Shown here: piece by piece, positions 24,401-34,042 of the stretch
How positions within the stretch are numbered: position 1 is the first letter of the stretch
How the letters are laid out: each line of letters starts with the position of its first letter
DNA from: Neolentinus lepideus HHB14362 ss-1
Taxonomy: Eukaryota > Basidiomycota > Agaricomycetes > Gloeophyllales > Gloeophyllaceae
Assembly: GCA_001632425.1 (NCBI GenBank)
Contig: KV425551.1
Span: 1,164,996 to 1,228,995 of the forward strand
Reading direction: 5' to 3'
Length of the DNA stretch: 64,000 bases
Translations under genes and position numbers: made by a program
Notes under the pieces: model-generated
Told to the model about the DNA's origin: nothing
What the model saw: only the letters and a program-made list of their open reading frames with translations
Databases searched by the model: none

Positions 24401-25152
24401 GATAATCTCATAACTGTATCTTGTTTCAGCTTCCACTCTTTACGCAAATACTTACACTAACCCTTCATTTGGATCGTCGACACCCTTCAGAGTCACGTAC
24501 TCCTCATATTCGAATAACCCGTTGAACTCCGGGCGCAGTCGATGAAAGCGCAGCTTAGCGAGAATGTATTGAACATACGCCCTGATCAGGGTACCATAGC
24601 CTGCCAGCCATAGAAGTTACAGAAAGCCGGAGAACATGGGTATGCTCGACGTACCTCTCGGTGTCTCATGGCCCACTGTCCGCGCGCAAGTTTCCAACCA
24701 CCCTGTTTGACCATGAGCTTCCTTGATCGTCTAGAAAACGCAGAAGGTCGTCAGGTCCAAGGTCGGCCGGCGTCATCTGAGACTCACGATTGGATGTCCC
24801 TCCTGCAAGACTTTGTGAACTGTGATGAGAGCCTTGAACGTCTGGACCTCATCAGCTAATATGGGCTGAACCCTAAGACCGGTCCAGAAGGATATTGAGG
24901 AGTGATAGTCCCATGTATAGACGATGCACTCTGTAGTCTATTAGTAACGTTCAGACTCCAGGTCAAACGCTACTCACTGCGGACGTGTTTCTGCTTCGGG
25001 GCGGTTTCGTCCGGATTTGTGGCCTTCTTAATGTTAATGACTAGCTCCTGCTCTGCCTTCTCCTTGTCCACTGGCCGAGTGGGATAGTGCATCTCGTCAC
25101 CGTCCATGTCGTACCCAGTCTGACGAGTCCGCTGTCCTTGGAGCCTGTCCAT
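21441..25152 (-). CDS. SLA2: Endocytic adaptor SLA2/END4 (ANTH, coiled coil, THATCH)
   Basis: Links clathrin-coated endocytic sites to actin. From the ATG at 25152 (MDRLQGQRTRQTGYDMDGDE) the ANTH domain covers about residues 30-300: KAEQELVINIKKATNPDE, VYTWDYHSSISFW, EVQTFKALITVHKVLQEG and LVPLVKESWGIYRFIT are its PIP2-binding and packing segments. A Pro-rich linker follows (ARPTTAAKSPTPPPTAP). Next is a Gln/Glu/Arg-rich coiled coil (about 370-680, with EQLEKERLAQEQLMQQQMMQ). The C-terminal I/LWEQ or THATCH actin-binding module includes RWTEGLISAARSVAFATNLL and ends GAMRRAGYHTEETD. About ten short introns, most in the ANTH part. Total near 1,030 residues matches yeast Sla2. It shares a 224-bp divergent promoter with SURF1. 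Confidence 0.95.
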
Positions 25153-25376
25153 GGCGGTCGGGTTCAGTAGATGATACGCCACAATCGGGTACAGCCTTAC
25201 ATGCTCTCAGGCTCAAGACTGCGGACGCGGTATAAATAATGAGGTTATGTGTCCAGCGCTCACGCAGAGTGACCTATAGTGCTTCGGGCTCGTGTGAAGT
25301 CAGCATACCAGACGGTGCCTGCAGCCGTCGGCAGGCTATCCTTTTCAATCGTTGACGGCTTTGGGCTGCTTCATTC

Positions 25377-26428
25377 ATGTTCTCCTCATCCATATCAAGA
25401 TGTTTTATGAAGAGAAATGTGTTGCGGGCATCCCGTCCCAAAGAAAGTGCCTGGCTACACCGCCGTTCCCAATCCTCGCAAGCGGAGCAACCCAGCACAT
25501 CCATGTCCTACAAGGCGCGCCGACTGTCGCTATTTACGCCGACAATGGTTGTGCTGGGCGTCATTCCTATATTCACATTCTGGCTGGGGACGTGGCAAGT
25601 GAAGCGTCTGAAGTGGAAGGTTGCCTTGATCGATGAATTAGAGGAAAAGCTTCAACGTGAGCCAGTATCATTACCGAGACGAATAAAGTGCGCCTCCTCT
25701 TGATCACGTATCACGTCCCGTCATTCAAGTCCGGCCCTATAAGCGTCTCAGTGCTGCCTGACTTCACCTATCGAAAAGTCCTACTACGGGGACAGTGGGA
25801 CACCGCACATTCAATATTGTTAGGTCCTCGTGTACGTGATGGCGAGACAGGTTATCATCTGGTGACTCCTTTACTGCGACCAGAGGCAACGACAGTATTG
25901 GTAGACCGTGGTTTTGTCTCGAAGGACCTTGCCGAGCAAGCTCTGAGGGCCCAAGCGCCAGATGAGGAAGTAGAGGTCCTCGGCATGCTGAGAGTTTCTC
26001 AAGCACGAAATAATTTCACGCCGGACAACCATCCCGAAAGAGGCGAATGGTACTGGGCAGATGTTCACGCGATAGCTGAGTATGCTGGAGGAGAGGCCGC
26101 GAATGTGCAACCTGTATTTGTGGAAGAAATTTTCGGTACGTTCTTCCCTCGATTTCAAGACTGACGCTTCATGTATCACAATAGAGGGGCATGCTGGAGA
26201 GGCATCCTGGCGTCAAGCACATGGAGTACCAATCGGTCGCCTACCTGTTATTGATCTGCGGAACTCCCATTTATCATACATCATAACCTGGTCGGTTGAA
26301 GTAACTTGTTGACTGGTCTTCGCGCTGAACACGACCACAGGTACTCGCTATCTGCATTCACGACTTTCATGTTTTTGCGATTGCTAGCGAAGAATAGGAG
26401 GGCATATGTTCGACTCCCGCGGGCATGA
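25377..26428 (+). CDS. SURF1: SURF1/Shy1 cytochrome c oxidase assembly factor
   Basis: Inner mitochondrial membrane protein that helps insert haem a into Cox1 and builds complex IV. The start at 25377 gives a presequence rich in Ser, Arg and Lys without acids (MFSSSISRCFMKRNVLRASR), then TM1 (MVVLGVIPIFTFWLGTWQVK with the GTWQVKRLKWK signature). A 57-nt intron near 25686-25742 joins LPRRIN to VSVLPDFTYRKV; then come GQWDTAHSILLGPR, ETGYHLVTPLLR, VLVDRGFVSKD, EGHAGEASWRQ-type interior, DLRNSHLSYIITWYSLSAFT (TM2) and the basic end RRAYVRLPRA. Three introns. Length about 310 residues and two terminal helices fit the family exactly. Confidence 0.94.
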
Positions 26429-26972
26429 CGAAGCTGCCCATATGGCTTTAGGGCGACGGCTGTCTCGGACAGTATGCTGTTCATAGGATATGTGTATCAC
26501 TGTCCTCTGGCTGTCTAAGATTTCGTTTACAACCGATCGGAGATCCAGATGGTGGGGCGCGTAATAGCCGTGTTTCTCCCATCTTGATAGTGGACGAAAT
26601 AGTATCACTATGTGCATTTCTGCGAAACATCACTGTCCCTTCGATGTGTTGTACCTATTCAGATAATTTTAAAGCCCGTTGCCTAGTATGTCAAGGAACA
26701 CAGAAGGACTGTGACTCCGCGTGTGTGGCGTGTCCCTACCAAGAATCACAATATTTCCGACATTGACAGCTACTTCCGCGCGCGCGACGGCGCGTCACTT
26801 CGATGTCTCACTTAGCCTCCTTCGCGGTCCATAGTGGCATGATACAGCCACAAAGCAAAATGCGATTCAGGACGCGGAAGGTGGCACTTGTATAAAAGCA
26901 GGCCGTTGAGATGCAGGGCGAGCTGAGACTGACATTTCCCAACGGCTTACATCCCACTGTGCTCGCTCAACT
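26429..26972. other. Intergenic promoter region with TATA box
   Basis: About 0.54 kb between SURF1 and the next plus-strand gene. A GC-rich alternating CG run lies near 26776-26790. A TATA box is present at 26891. Nothing else is supported. Confidence 0.5.
26891..26898 (+). promoter_or_regulatory. TATA box (TATAAAAG)
   Basis: Consensus TATAAAAG 82 bp upstream of the ATG at 26973. The spacing suits a transcription start around 26925 and a leader of under 50 nt. Confidence 0.6.
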
Positions 26973-28111
26973 ATGTCAGCTGGTTCTTCTTCAGGCTCTC
27001 GCTACTCGTCGGGCGATGGCCTAATTAGACCAGACGGCCACAGGCAACAGACGGCGTATCGCGGTGACTGTAGGTTATCTGGCATAAGATACCCTTCATC
27101 TACCTTGCATACCTACGTCGACCAATTCAGTCCGGAGGTCGGCCTTGCTTGGGACAATCCAAGTCCGTTTGACGTCAACGGGCAAAATAGACCTGAAGGT
27201 AAGTGGGTAGCCTCGCAGTGTCGTACGCTCATATATTCAGCATCAGCCATTTCAGACCCAGACTACGAGATACATGAAGATGTCAAGCGTGCTCTCCTTT
27301 ATCAACGCCGTGCCAGAGAACGCAAAGCTGCAAACGCCAGACGGCGATCCATTGATGAACCTGTGCCCGGTCTTACTTCCTCCTGCCATGGTTCCATATC
27401 ATCTGTAGATAGCCAGGTTGGGCTACGCACACCAAAGACCGGTATCTCTTACGATTCGTCCGAGTCGCTGGGAAGGCACAACGGTGTCCCCGTCATACGG
27501 GAATCTCAGAGTTCAAGTATGTGCCCTATTTATCTGCCCGATCTCTCACTCAGAACCTTAATCTCGAACTAGGGCCTCAAGTCATAACGCAGTCGCAAAT
27601 CCTCGACATACCCATCTCATCCAGCCCCCCAGAGATCGACGAGGCTGTCGAGGGCAACAACCCTTCACGCAGAGGGTCTGTATCCTATGTTCTAGGCGAA
27701 GTATCTAAGTGCTTGGTCGATCACACTCGTGCTCGTGCTCGGCGTCACAAGGGTTCGATATCTGGCAATCGTTCCAGGTCATCAAGCCTGCTGTATGTCT
27801 TGACGCACAGATCCACCCCGAATACCTCTCCCGCTACCACGTATCTCCCTACCTTAGAGACTATTCCCTCTGAACAGCTTATGGCACCGAATATGGTCCC
27901 ACAGCCGAAGCCCGAGGTGATCAACCATAGGCGTTTGCGTCCCTTGGCCAGTTTCAATCCATTTATGCGAACGAGGGCGGATTCATTGTCTTCGTTGGAG
28001 GATCTGGCTCTGAAGGACAGCTCGAAGGCGACTAAGCCGGCATTTGACAGGCGGAGGCTTCAGTCTAGCCCTCCCCCGCAACTCGGGAAAGCGGACGTAC
28101 GGAGATTCTGA
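26973..28111 (+). CDS. Disordered Ser/Arg-rich protein of unknown function
   Basis: About 340 residues in three exons. Exon 1 begins MSAGSSSGSRYSSGDGLIRP; intron 1 has a GTAAGT donor near 27199 and ends TTTCAG before DPDYEIHEDVKRALLYQRRA; intron 2 (about 27519-27573) joins ESQSS to PQVITQSQILDIPI. The second exon holds a short basic helix (RRARERKAANARRRS) that could be a nuclear localisation signal or part of a coiled region. The rest is Ser/Pro-rich with RTRADSLSSLEDLAL and FDRRRLQSSPPPQLG near the end. No catalytic motif, signal peptide or membrane helix. A clear TATA box precedes it. I do not recognise a family. Confidence 0.65.
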
Positions 28112-28395
28112 AGTGCACACTTTTCACTAGTCTCTTTTTCTTTATCTTGTATTCATGATCGGTTTGTCATCTCGTTAAGATGTATCACGTGTACTATTAC
28201 TATCCAACGTGTCTCTCCGAACAGTCTTCTTTAGATACGAACTTTCACGTCGCTATGATCTGAACGAATGTGTATCTCATACGGTTGCTCGATGATCAAT
28301 CTCAATTTGTGTGTACTTGACGCTGAGTTATGTTGCAGGACGTATGTATCAGGGATTTCCGTCAACAGGTACGATTACGACATCGCTCGCTGCTT

Positions 28396-29654
28396 TCACA
28401 GCACTTCTCTAACAGAAGAGGGAGTAACTTCATAGTACCAAATACCCTCTGTGGTCGAGCAGCTGGAGTTCGTCGTCGAGTCCAGCGTTTTATAATGGCC
28501 GTATTGCTCCTGCGAATCACTTATATAAGCTAGAAGTTAAACCGTGGCCGGGAGAAATACATACACTGCCGAGGACATGGTGATAATACCATACTTCTTC
28601 AAGGACCGTTCCATGGTATCCACATCCGAGGTAGGGCGTAGCGCCAACCTGAGACCTCAGAGCGTTTTGCAACTGAGACAGGGAATACGTGGTTTTGTTC
28701 GATGGCGTAATGCCAGCACTGTAATATGATTCAGGACTCGTTCACGTGCAATGCCCTACTAAACTAGTAACCTACGCAGCCAGCATGTCATACGTGGGGT
28801 ACATCTTGAACGCCCGGATGACGGAGTCGAAGAAGTTGATCACGTCCTCGTGTTCCTTGTAGTCTGGTCCATAGCAGGCTACGTCGAAGGTGGACGTGCA
28901 TGTAGCGTGCTTAGAGAACTGGATGTGGAATCATCAATAATTTCGCAGATTTCATCAAGAAATATCATTACCTCGTGCGCCCAGAACGAAGGATTATCGG
29001 CGCCCTGGTTGACCCAGTAGGCGTTCACTAGGTGGAATTCACTATTGGCTGAACACGATATCACAGTATTTTACGCACTGTACGTCAAGAGATCGTGGCG
29101 GTTGAAAGCCTCAATGAAGGTCTCAACGCTAGGACCCGTATATGCGGGCACTTTAGTTCCATCCGGGAGAGTACTGGGAGATGGGCTCGGATCGTACTGT
29201 CGGGACAGATCACAATATTGTTCATAAGATCTATGGCAATACATTCAGTGGCGACTCAGTGAAATATGGTGGAACAGCGTACCCATCACAGTTATCCGGC
29301 CACAAACCATGAATTGTCCAGCTGTTATTAGGCAAAAGCTGTCCCTGTGGCTCCAGGCCCTACACAAATATAACAGATTATTGTTGCTCAACGTAGTCCC
29401 TCATGACTCACCGTGTACGTGCTCCAAAACTGAGTCTGCAAGACCAGACCACCTGGAGTCGGTGAACAACAAGTGTTCGTAATGACGGTAGTGTTCTCGC
29501 ACGAATAGGTCAAAGGTGCGTTAACACAAGCCGTCAGGTTAGGATATGTATCCGGAACAGGCGGCAAGGTCAGGATTGGAGACCAAGAGATGGCCGCCTC
29601 TACCAGAGAAGACGCCGTCAAGGCCGACAAGACTCCTGCAAACGTCTTTGCCAT
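28396..29654 (-). CDS. Secreted ribonuclease T2
   Basis: Secreted or vacuolar acid endoribonuclease that cleaves RNA through 2',3'-cyclic phosphates. The start at 29654 gives a signal peptide (MAKTFAGVLSALTASSLVEA). The CAS1 motif is WTIHGLWPDNCD (catalytic His) and CAS2 is FWAHEFSKHATC (catalytic Glu, Lys, His), both complete, interrupted by introns between them. Several cysteines sit at family positions (CENTTVITNTCC, TPYLGCG, SSCSTTEGIWYYE). The last exons read PSNKTTYSLSQLQNALRSQV, EEVWYYHHVLGS, EQYGHYKTLDSTTNSSC and stop at 28396. At least six introns. All active-site residues are present, so the enzyme should be functional. Confidence 0.93.
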
Positions 29655-30343
29655 CTTGCGGGTTGAGGATGTAAGGCGCTGCGTCCGGTTGGACGTCCAT
29701 GTCGTACACGAGGTATTTATGGGAAGAGCAGAAGAATAGGAACAGGAAAATGTGATGCTTTACGAACGTTGCTTATCTTGCCGAAAGGTGCATGTGCAGT
29801 GGGGGTAAATCCATGGCAATCGTGGGGGCTGTCCATTGTCGCTGTTCTCAGCGTCGTACACTTTGGACAAGTTCCAAGATTAATTCAGGCGTTCGCATCC
29901 GATGTGCACTAGGCTCGTAACCACCCTCTCGTAGAGCGATTTTGCCCCAATCGCTCTACGAGAGGGTGGTTACGAGCCTAGATGTGCACGGACTTTGCCC
30001 ATTCATACTAGCGATCTCCAACCTGGTCGTCGAACAGTCAATTAGGCGGTCGCATCTGTCCCTGGCCAGTATGATCGATGCAAGGGTTCGTCGGTGTTAA
30101 CGTTCATCAAGCAGCTGTGAGTGGGTTCAGAATGTCACATTATTGCCACTCTGCGCGACGTCTAATCCCCGAGCTGAAAATGAAACGGTCATAGCGGTCG
30201 AGCAGCGCTATTAATCAAGTAGTGCTCATAGTGCATGCCGATCTCCCTGATGTCTAAGTTACGGTAAAGAAAGATAAGGGGTACATCGATATTATAGCAG
30301 CAAACCGTTGGAATTGATGTGCTAAAGTACTGCGCCATCAAAT
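29655..30343. other. Intergenic region holding a hairpin insertion
   Basis: 0.69 kb containing the promoter of the RNase T2 gene, the 3' side of the EthD-like gene, and the perfect hairpin at 29901-29989. No gene was seen. Confidence 0.6.
29901..29989. mobile_element. Perfect hairpin (foldback/MITE-like) insertion with 9-bp direct repeats
   Basis: Two 32-nt arms (29910-29941 and 29949-29980) are exact reverse complements, separated by a 7-nt loop (TTGCCCC). Immediately outside both arms lies the same 9-mer GATGTGCAC (29901-29909 and 29981-29989). A palindrome precisely bracketed by a direct repeat is the signature of insertion with target-site duplication. A 9-bp duplication is usual for Mutator-like (MULE) elements and a few other DNA transposons. 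At 71 bp the element is far too small to encode anything and is much shorter than ordinary MITEs. The lack of any arm mismatch implies recent origin or ongoing correction. The mobile-element call is inference; the repeats themselves are directly visible. Confidence 0.7.
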
Positions 30344-31045
30344 TCAGCCCCTCTGCCAGGCTCTCAAGAATTTGAAGACCCTTCTCTCCTTATTTACGAC
30401 ACCCTCCAGGACTTTGACCATCCATTCCGTGCTCACTGATTGCTTATATTCCTCCGTCTGGAACACCGCATCTGATTCCCACTCATGGACCGCTAAGAAC
30501 TTTGGTGGCTCTGTCCTGTCCTTGCTACCCTCCTGTCCTGTCCTATCCCACGACTTCAGAACAAAACGCCTGCTCCTAATCCAGCCAGGACATTTGGCAA
30601 GCATCGGGATGTGTTCTTCGTGATACCACCGATGGAACTCCTCCTCCTTGTCTGCCGTCAATGACATTGAGTTGAACACGACAATGCCTGGCTTTTTCTG
30701 AGACGGAGTAGGTGCTGGAATGGGACTTGTGTACGCCTCGTACACGCGCCGATCAACGCATCCGACCTTCGATAAGATGTCTTTCTCTCGCTGGCTCCGA
30801 GTCTGAGCTAGAGAGGCGTAATCCGGCTTGTCTAGAGCATCTGGTGTCTCCAGGTCATAGGTGGCGGCGTATCTGGGTTTCTGGCCGTCGGCTTGTGCCC
30901 AGCGATCCCAAGACTTGAAGCTGGAGATCTCGACGCGCAGGGGAATGTGTTCGTTCTCGTACCAGTCGTTGAATTCGACTTCCGCGACGTTGTCGCCTGG
31001 ATCGGCGAAGACAAGAAAGAAACCTTGTGAGGTGTTCGAGCTCAT
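30344..31045 (-). CDS. Double EthD-like dimeric alpha/beta-barrel protein
   Basis: A single-exon gene of 233 codons, rare in this window. It contains two similar halves: residues about 8-110 (FLVFADPGDNVAEVEFNDWY then ENEHIPLRVEISSFKSWDRW) and about 120-230 (GIVVFNSMSLTADKEEEFHR then WYHEEHIPMLAKCPGWIRSR). The repeated W-Y-x-E-H-I-P motif after an Asp/Glu-rich strand is that of EthD-type and related dimeric alpha-beta-barrel proteins, so the two halves probably form one barrel in cis. There is no signal peptide. Family members include accessory proteins of ether or aromatic degradation and decarboxylases, but many fungal ones have no known role, and no biosynthetic cluster surrounds it. Absence of introns could hint at transfer or retro-copying. 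Confidence 0.8.
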   Translation of the reverse strand: MSSNTSQGFFLVFADPGDNVAEVEFNDWYENEHIPLRVEISSFKSWDRWAQADGQKPRYAATYDLETPDALDKPDYASLAQTRSQREKDILSKVGCVDRRVYEAYTSPIPAPTPSQKKPGIVVFNSMSLTADKEEEFHRWYHEEHIPMLAKCPGWIRSRRFVLKSWDRTGQEGSKDRTEPPKFLAVHEWESDAVFQTEEYKQSVSTEWMVKVLEGVVNKERRVFKFLRAWQRG

Positions 31046-31386
31046 GCCGCGTAAGGGTTTGAAAACAATGGCGTGAGGTGTGTGGTATTGTAGAGCATCT
31101 CCATAAACCAGCGAATGGTTATAAGCCTGTATTTTCGGCCTGGGTAATATTCGGGCTTACCATTCATGCCGTGACGTACGACCGAACGACGGCAAAGAGC
31201 CGATCCGAAGCGTCCGAAAGCAATGCTATTCATGGGGGCAAAGCTAGGTACATGTAGCAAAAGAAGAAAGATAGGAAAGCAGGCAATGCACTTGTGAAAA
31301 CACCGGTGTCCAGGAAAACAGCGGAAGCGGAATACCGAGATAGCACGAGACCACGTAGAGCGACGGAAGATCTTGCGGCATAGGCT
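31046..31386. other. Spacer between EthD-like gene and DMC1
   Basis: About 340 bp between two co-oriented minus-strand genes. No gene or repeat is supported; open frames here merely extend across splice sites of DMC1. Confidence 0.5.
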
Positions 31387-33540
31387 TTAGACATCAGACC
31401 AGCCACCTTCGTCCAGTTTATACGACGCTTCACTTTCCGGTCTGTCAGGGCTGTCGACCAGTTTTGCGACGCGTTCCTCGGCGCGGCCTTTACGGCAAGA
31501 ATATCGTTAGCATTGTCAGTACCGTTTGAGGCTTCGTCCGACACGCAGAGACAGGACAGGAGGGGGAGACAGATGCAGGATTAGTAGACAGTCTTTCGGG
31601 CGTACCTTTCCGGAGAAACATCCTTGTGGCAGATGCATGAGAGAGTATGTGGCCTCCGATCGGTTTGAGAGCCCCTCCAGCGACGAAAGTCATCGTGGCA
31701 CCAGGATCCGCTATGGTCAAGCCTATCAAACAGACGTTCGTGGCTGGAGAGCGACAAAGCCATACACTGAACCTGGTTTGTCAAGAGAATCGCGATCTAA
31801 ATAGATTTTAGAGTCAAGCGACGGTCGTGCAATGTAGACTAAAGGACAAACATTGAACTCCTCTGAGAGCTTGCTCAATTTGGATAGCATCTAGATCCTT
31901 CATTAAGCAATCTTCTTCAAACATCGTATCCATCATTGTTACCTGTGCCAACTGGGTAAGACATAAATTTGATTAGCATCATCGTTAGATGAACATGAAC
32001 CTGCTGAATCATACCTTTTGCTGCCTTTCGCTCAGCTCTCCTCTTCCCGAATAATCCGTTCGGAATAAAGCCATGATACTATCAACAATCTGCGCGAGAT
32101 CATAGTCATGTATGAGACGGGGAATACGAGTACTTACCATAAGCCGAAAATCCTGTATTCCATGATTAGCGCATTCGTGCCGGCTCTATCGGTCGGAATG
32201 ATGGTGACAACCATCCACTTGCCTTCTCTTCCGCGAAGCGTTGGGAGCATTCATTAATTAGCTCCATCTGTGATGATATGTCCCTGATTTCGCGTTGAAC
32301 ATATATGATGCAATTACCTGATGCTCGCTATTCCATGCCCGAGCTGTTAATGTCGGAACAGGTGAATCTTCATGTTTCGACAAGGCGCGGTAGGGTGTTA
32401 CAACTCTTACCGTACAGGATATTCTCGAGAGCCATATCACCATTAACTCCGAACCTATCTGCTATGGCCTTTATACGGTCCGGACGAAACGTGCCTAAGC
32501 CGTGAGCATGAATGGGAGCATGGAGAAGTAATCTTTTCAAGGGCGCTACCTTCTGTATCGATATATGCGACCTTCGTGACAAGTAGGTCAGAGGACAGGT
32601 CGAAGAGGCGCAACCTGATCTTACCTTCCCAGAAGCTCCCCCCATTTCAGGCGGGAGCTGGGCGACGACACTCATTGTATGCGCAAGCTGGGTTTTGCCT
32701 GTACGGAATTCGCCATAGACTGAACACGAGGTCAAGGAGGCTGACGGTCACCGATAAAGAGAGGGAGCACCTTCACTGATGGATTGCGACATGAGACCAC
32801 CTGCAAGTTTGTTAGACAGTGCTGCCATCCGCATCGCTAGACTAACCTCCGAGAATTGCATCCACAGACTTACTGCCTGTGCTGATCACCAAAACCCTCT
32901 TACGCTTGTCTTGAACTTCTAAGCCGGTGGCAAAAGATGACCCCTGAAAAATTGAGGATATGTATGAGCCCTAGAAAAGGTGGAAATACTTGGTGGACTC
33001 ACGAGTGCTTTGTGGGCAGCTTCCTGTTCAGACCAATTAATTGAATTCCCTGCGACGGGTGACTATATGCGCGCACCTTGATCTTCTCTACTTTGGCTTC
33101 TGACATACCCTGTCAGAGTGTCAAATGCGTTTGATTACAGATACAGTGGATTGTCTGACCTTGATTTTGAGTAACTGTCTTCTGGGCGTCATGTTCACGC
33201 CCGAGACGGTATTAATGGCGGCGGCCTTGGTTCGTTGTTTGTCACTCTAGGCATCAATATAATCGTGGACATCCCTGTACCTTCAGCTTCAATATGTCCT
33301 GCACATTGATGCCCTAGTCCAGGATTAGCTTCGGTAGCCCAGGATACGCTTTGGATGCGTGAATTCTTACATGTTGTTGTAGTTCGTCTACACTATCAAA
33401 GAATGGCGTCTGAAGGGAGCTGTTCAGTATATGCACGACATCTAGAACGAAAACGTCCCTACATCGTCTTCGTCCAGCGGCGGACTTGCGGGTCGCGACG
33501 CAGGAGGCACACTCTGTGAAGGGGCTCTACGAGGGGGCAT
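31387..33540 (-). CDS. DMC1: Meiotic recombinase DMC1
   Basis: Meiosis-specific RecA-family strand-exchange ATPase. The start at 33540 reads [20 protein letters not shown], then [15 protein letters not shown] and the helix-hairpin-helix N-terminal domain ([31 protein letters not shown]). Walker A is GEFRTGKTQ followed by [17 protein letters not shown]; then come [40 protein letters not shown] (Walker B), [16 protein letters not shown] and [24 protein letters not shown] DMC1 L2 region. The end [15 protein letters not shown] and [10 protein letters not shown] closes at 31387. GHILSHAS and the N-terminal domain favour DMC1 over RAD51. It is unusually intron-dense, with roughly fifteen introns of about 50 nt separating small exons. 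The sexual-cycle gene is intact. Confidence 0.95.
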
Positions 33541-33633
33541 TCTAAGCAGAATACGATCGACCGTTGAACAAAGTGAATAGGCACTATTTGTGCGTCGTGA
33601 TACTCTGAAGGATGGCAAAGCGTTCGTAGAGTA

Positions 33634-33674
33634 ACGTCACGTGATCGCGTCAACTCAGATCCATCACGTGACGT
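33634..33674. promoter_or_regulatory. Paired inverted E-box/CRE-like sites upstream of DMC1
   Basis: ACGTCACGTGAT (33634-33645) and its exact reverse complement ATCACGTGACGT (33663-33674) flank a 17-nt spacer, about 95-135 bp upstream of the DMC1 start codon. Each contains the palindrome TCACGTGA, a bHLH/bZIP type core. The arrangement suggests a regulatory dyad, for DMC1 or for the neighbouring tRNA side; binding is inferred. Confidence 0.45.
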
Positions 33675-33830
33675 GGATAAGATAAGTCCAAGTTGAACCA
33701 ATTTTGCAGTAGTACATAAAACAGATAACTCGACGGTACAATCAACAACAAGTTCACATTATTGCTCTCGCGTCGATTTCTGTAACGGGCCTGCTTATGG
33801 GACCATCCAAGGTCGGAGTTAGGTTTGTAC

Positions 33831-33835
33831 AAAAA
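33831..33835 (-). terminator. Pol III terminator (T5) of tRNA-Phe
   Basis: A run of five T on the minus strand lies 27 nt beyond the 3' end of the tRNA, the expected signal for RNA polymerase III termination. Confidence 0.6.
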
Positions 33836-33861
33836 GAACTGCCCACGTTCAGAAATTGTCA

Positions 33862-33944
33862 TGCCAGGACCGTGGATTGAACACGGGACCTCCAGAAATC
33901 ATTGGCACTTCAGTCTGTTGCTCTCCCAGCTGAGCTATCCCGGC
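33862..33944 (-). tRNA. tRNA-Phe (anticodon GAA) with a short intron
   Basis: Read on the minus strand, the 5' acceptor GCCGGGA pairs with TCCTGGC through seven pairs, one of them G-U. The D-arm GCTC-AGCTGGGA-GAGC is standard, the T-arm is CCGTG-TTCAATC-CACGG, and A is the discriminator base. The anticodon GAA lies at 33911-33909, after CT and before G37, followed by an intron of about 11 nt (TGCCAATGATT), the position where eukaryotic tRNA-Phe introns occur. Without the intron the length is 72 nt. The first anticodon-stem pair (27-43) looks like A-G; the others pair. It lies 98 bp downstream of BDP1. Confidence 0.93.
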
Positions 33945-34042
33945 AACACTTGGTTATCTACGCAAGCTAATATTACCTTTGCGCTGTTCGATTCACTCCT
34001 CGCCGATAAGTCACCTACATGACATGGCTTGACGACCTTACC

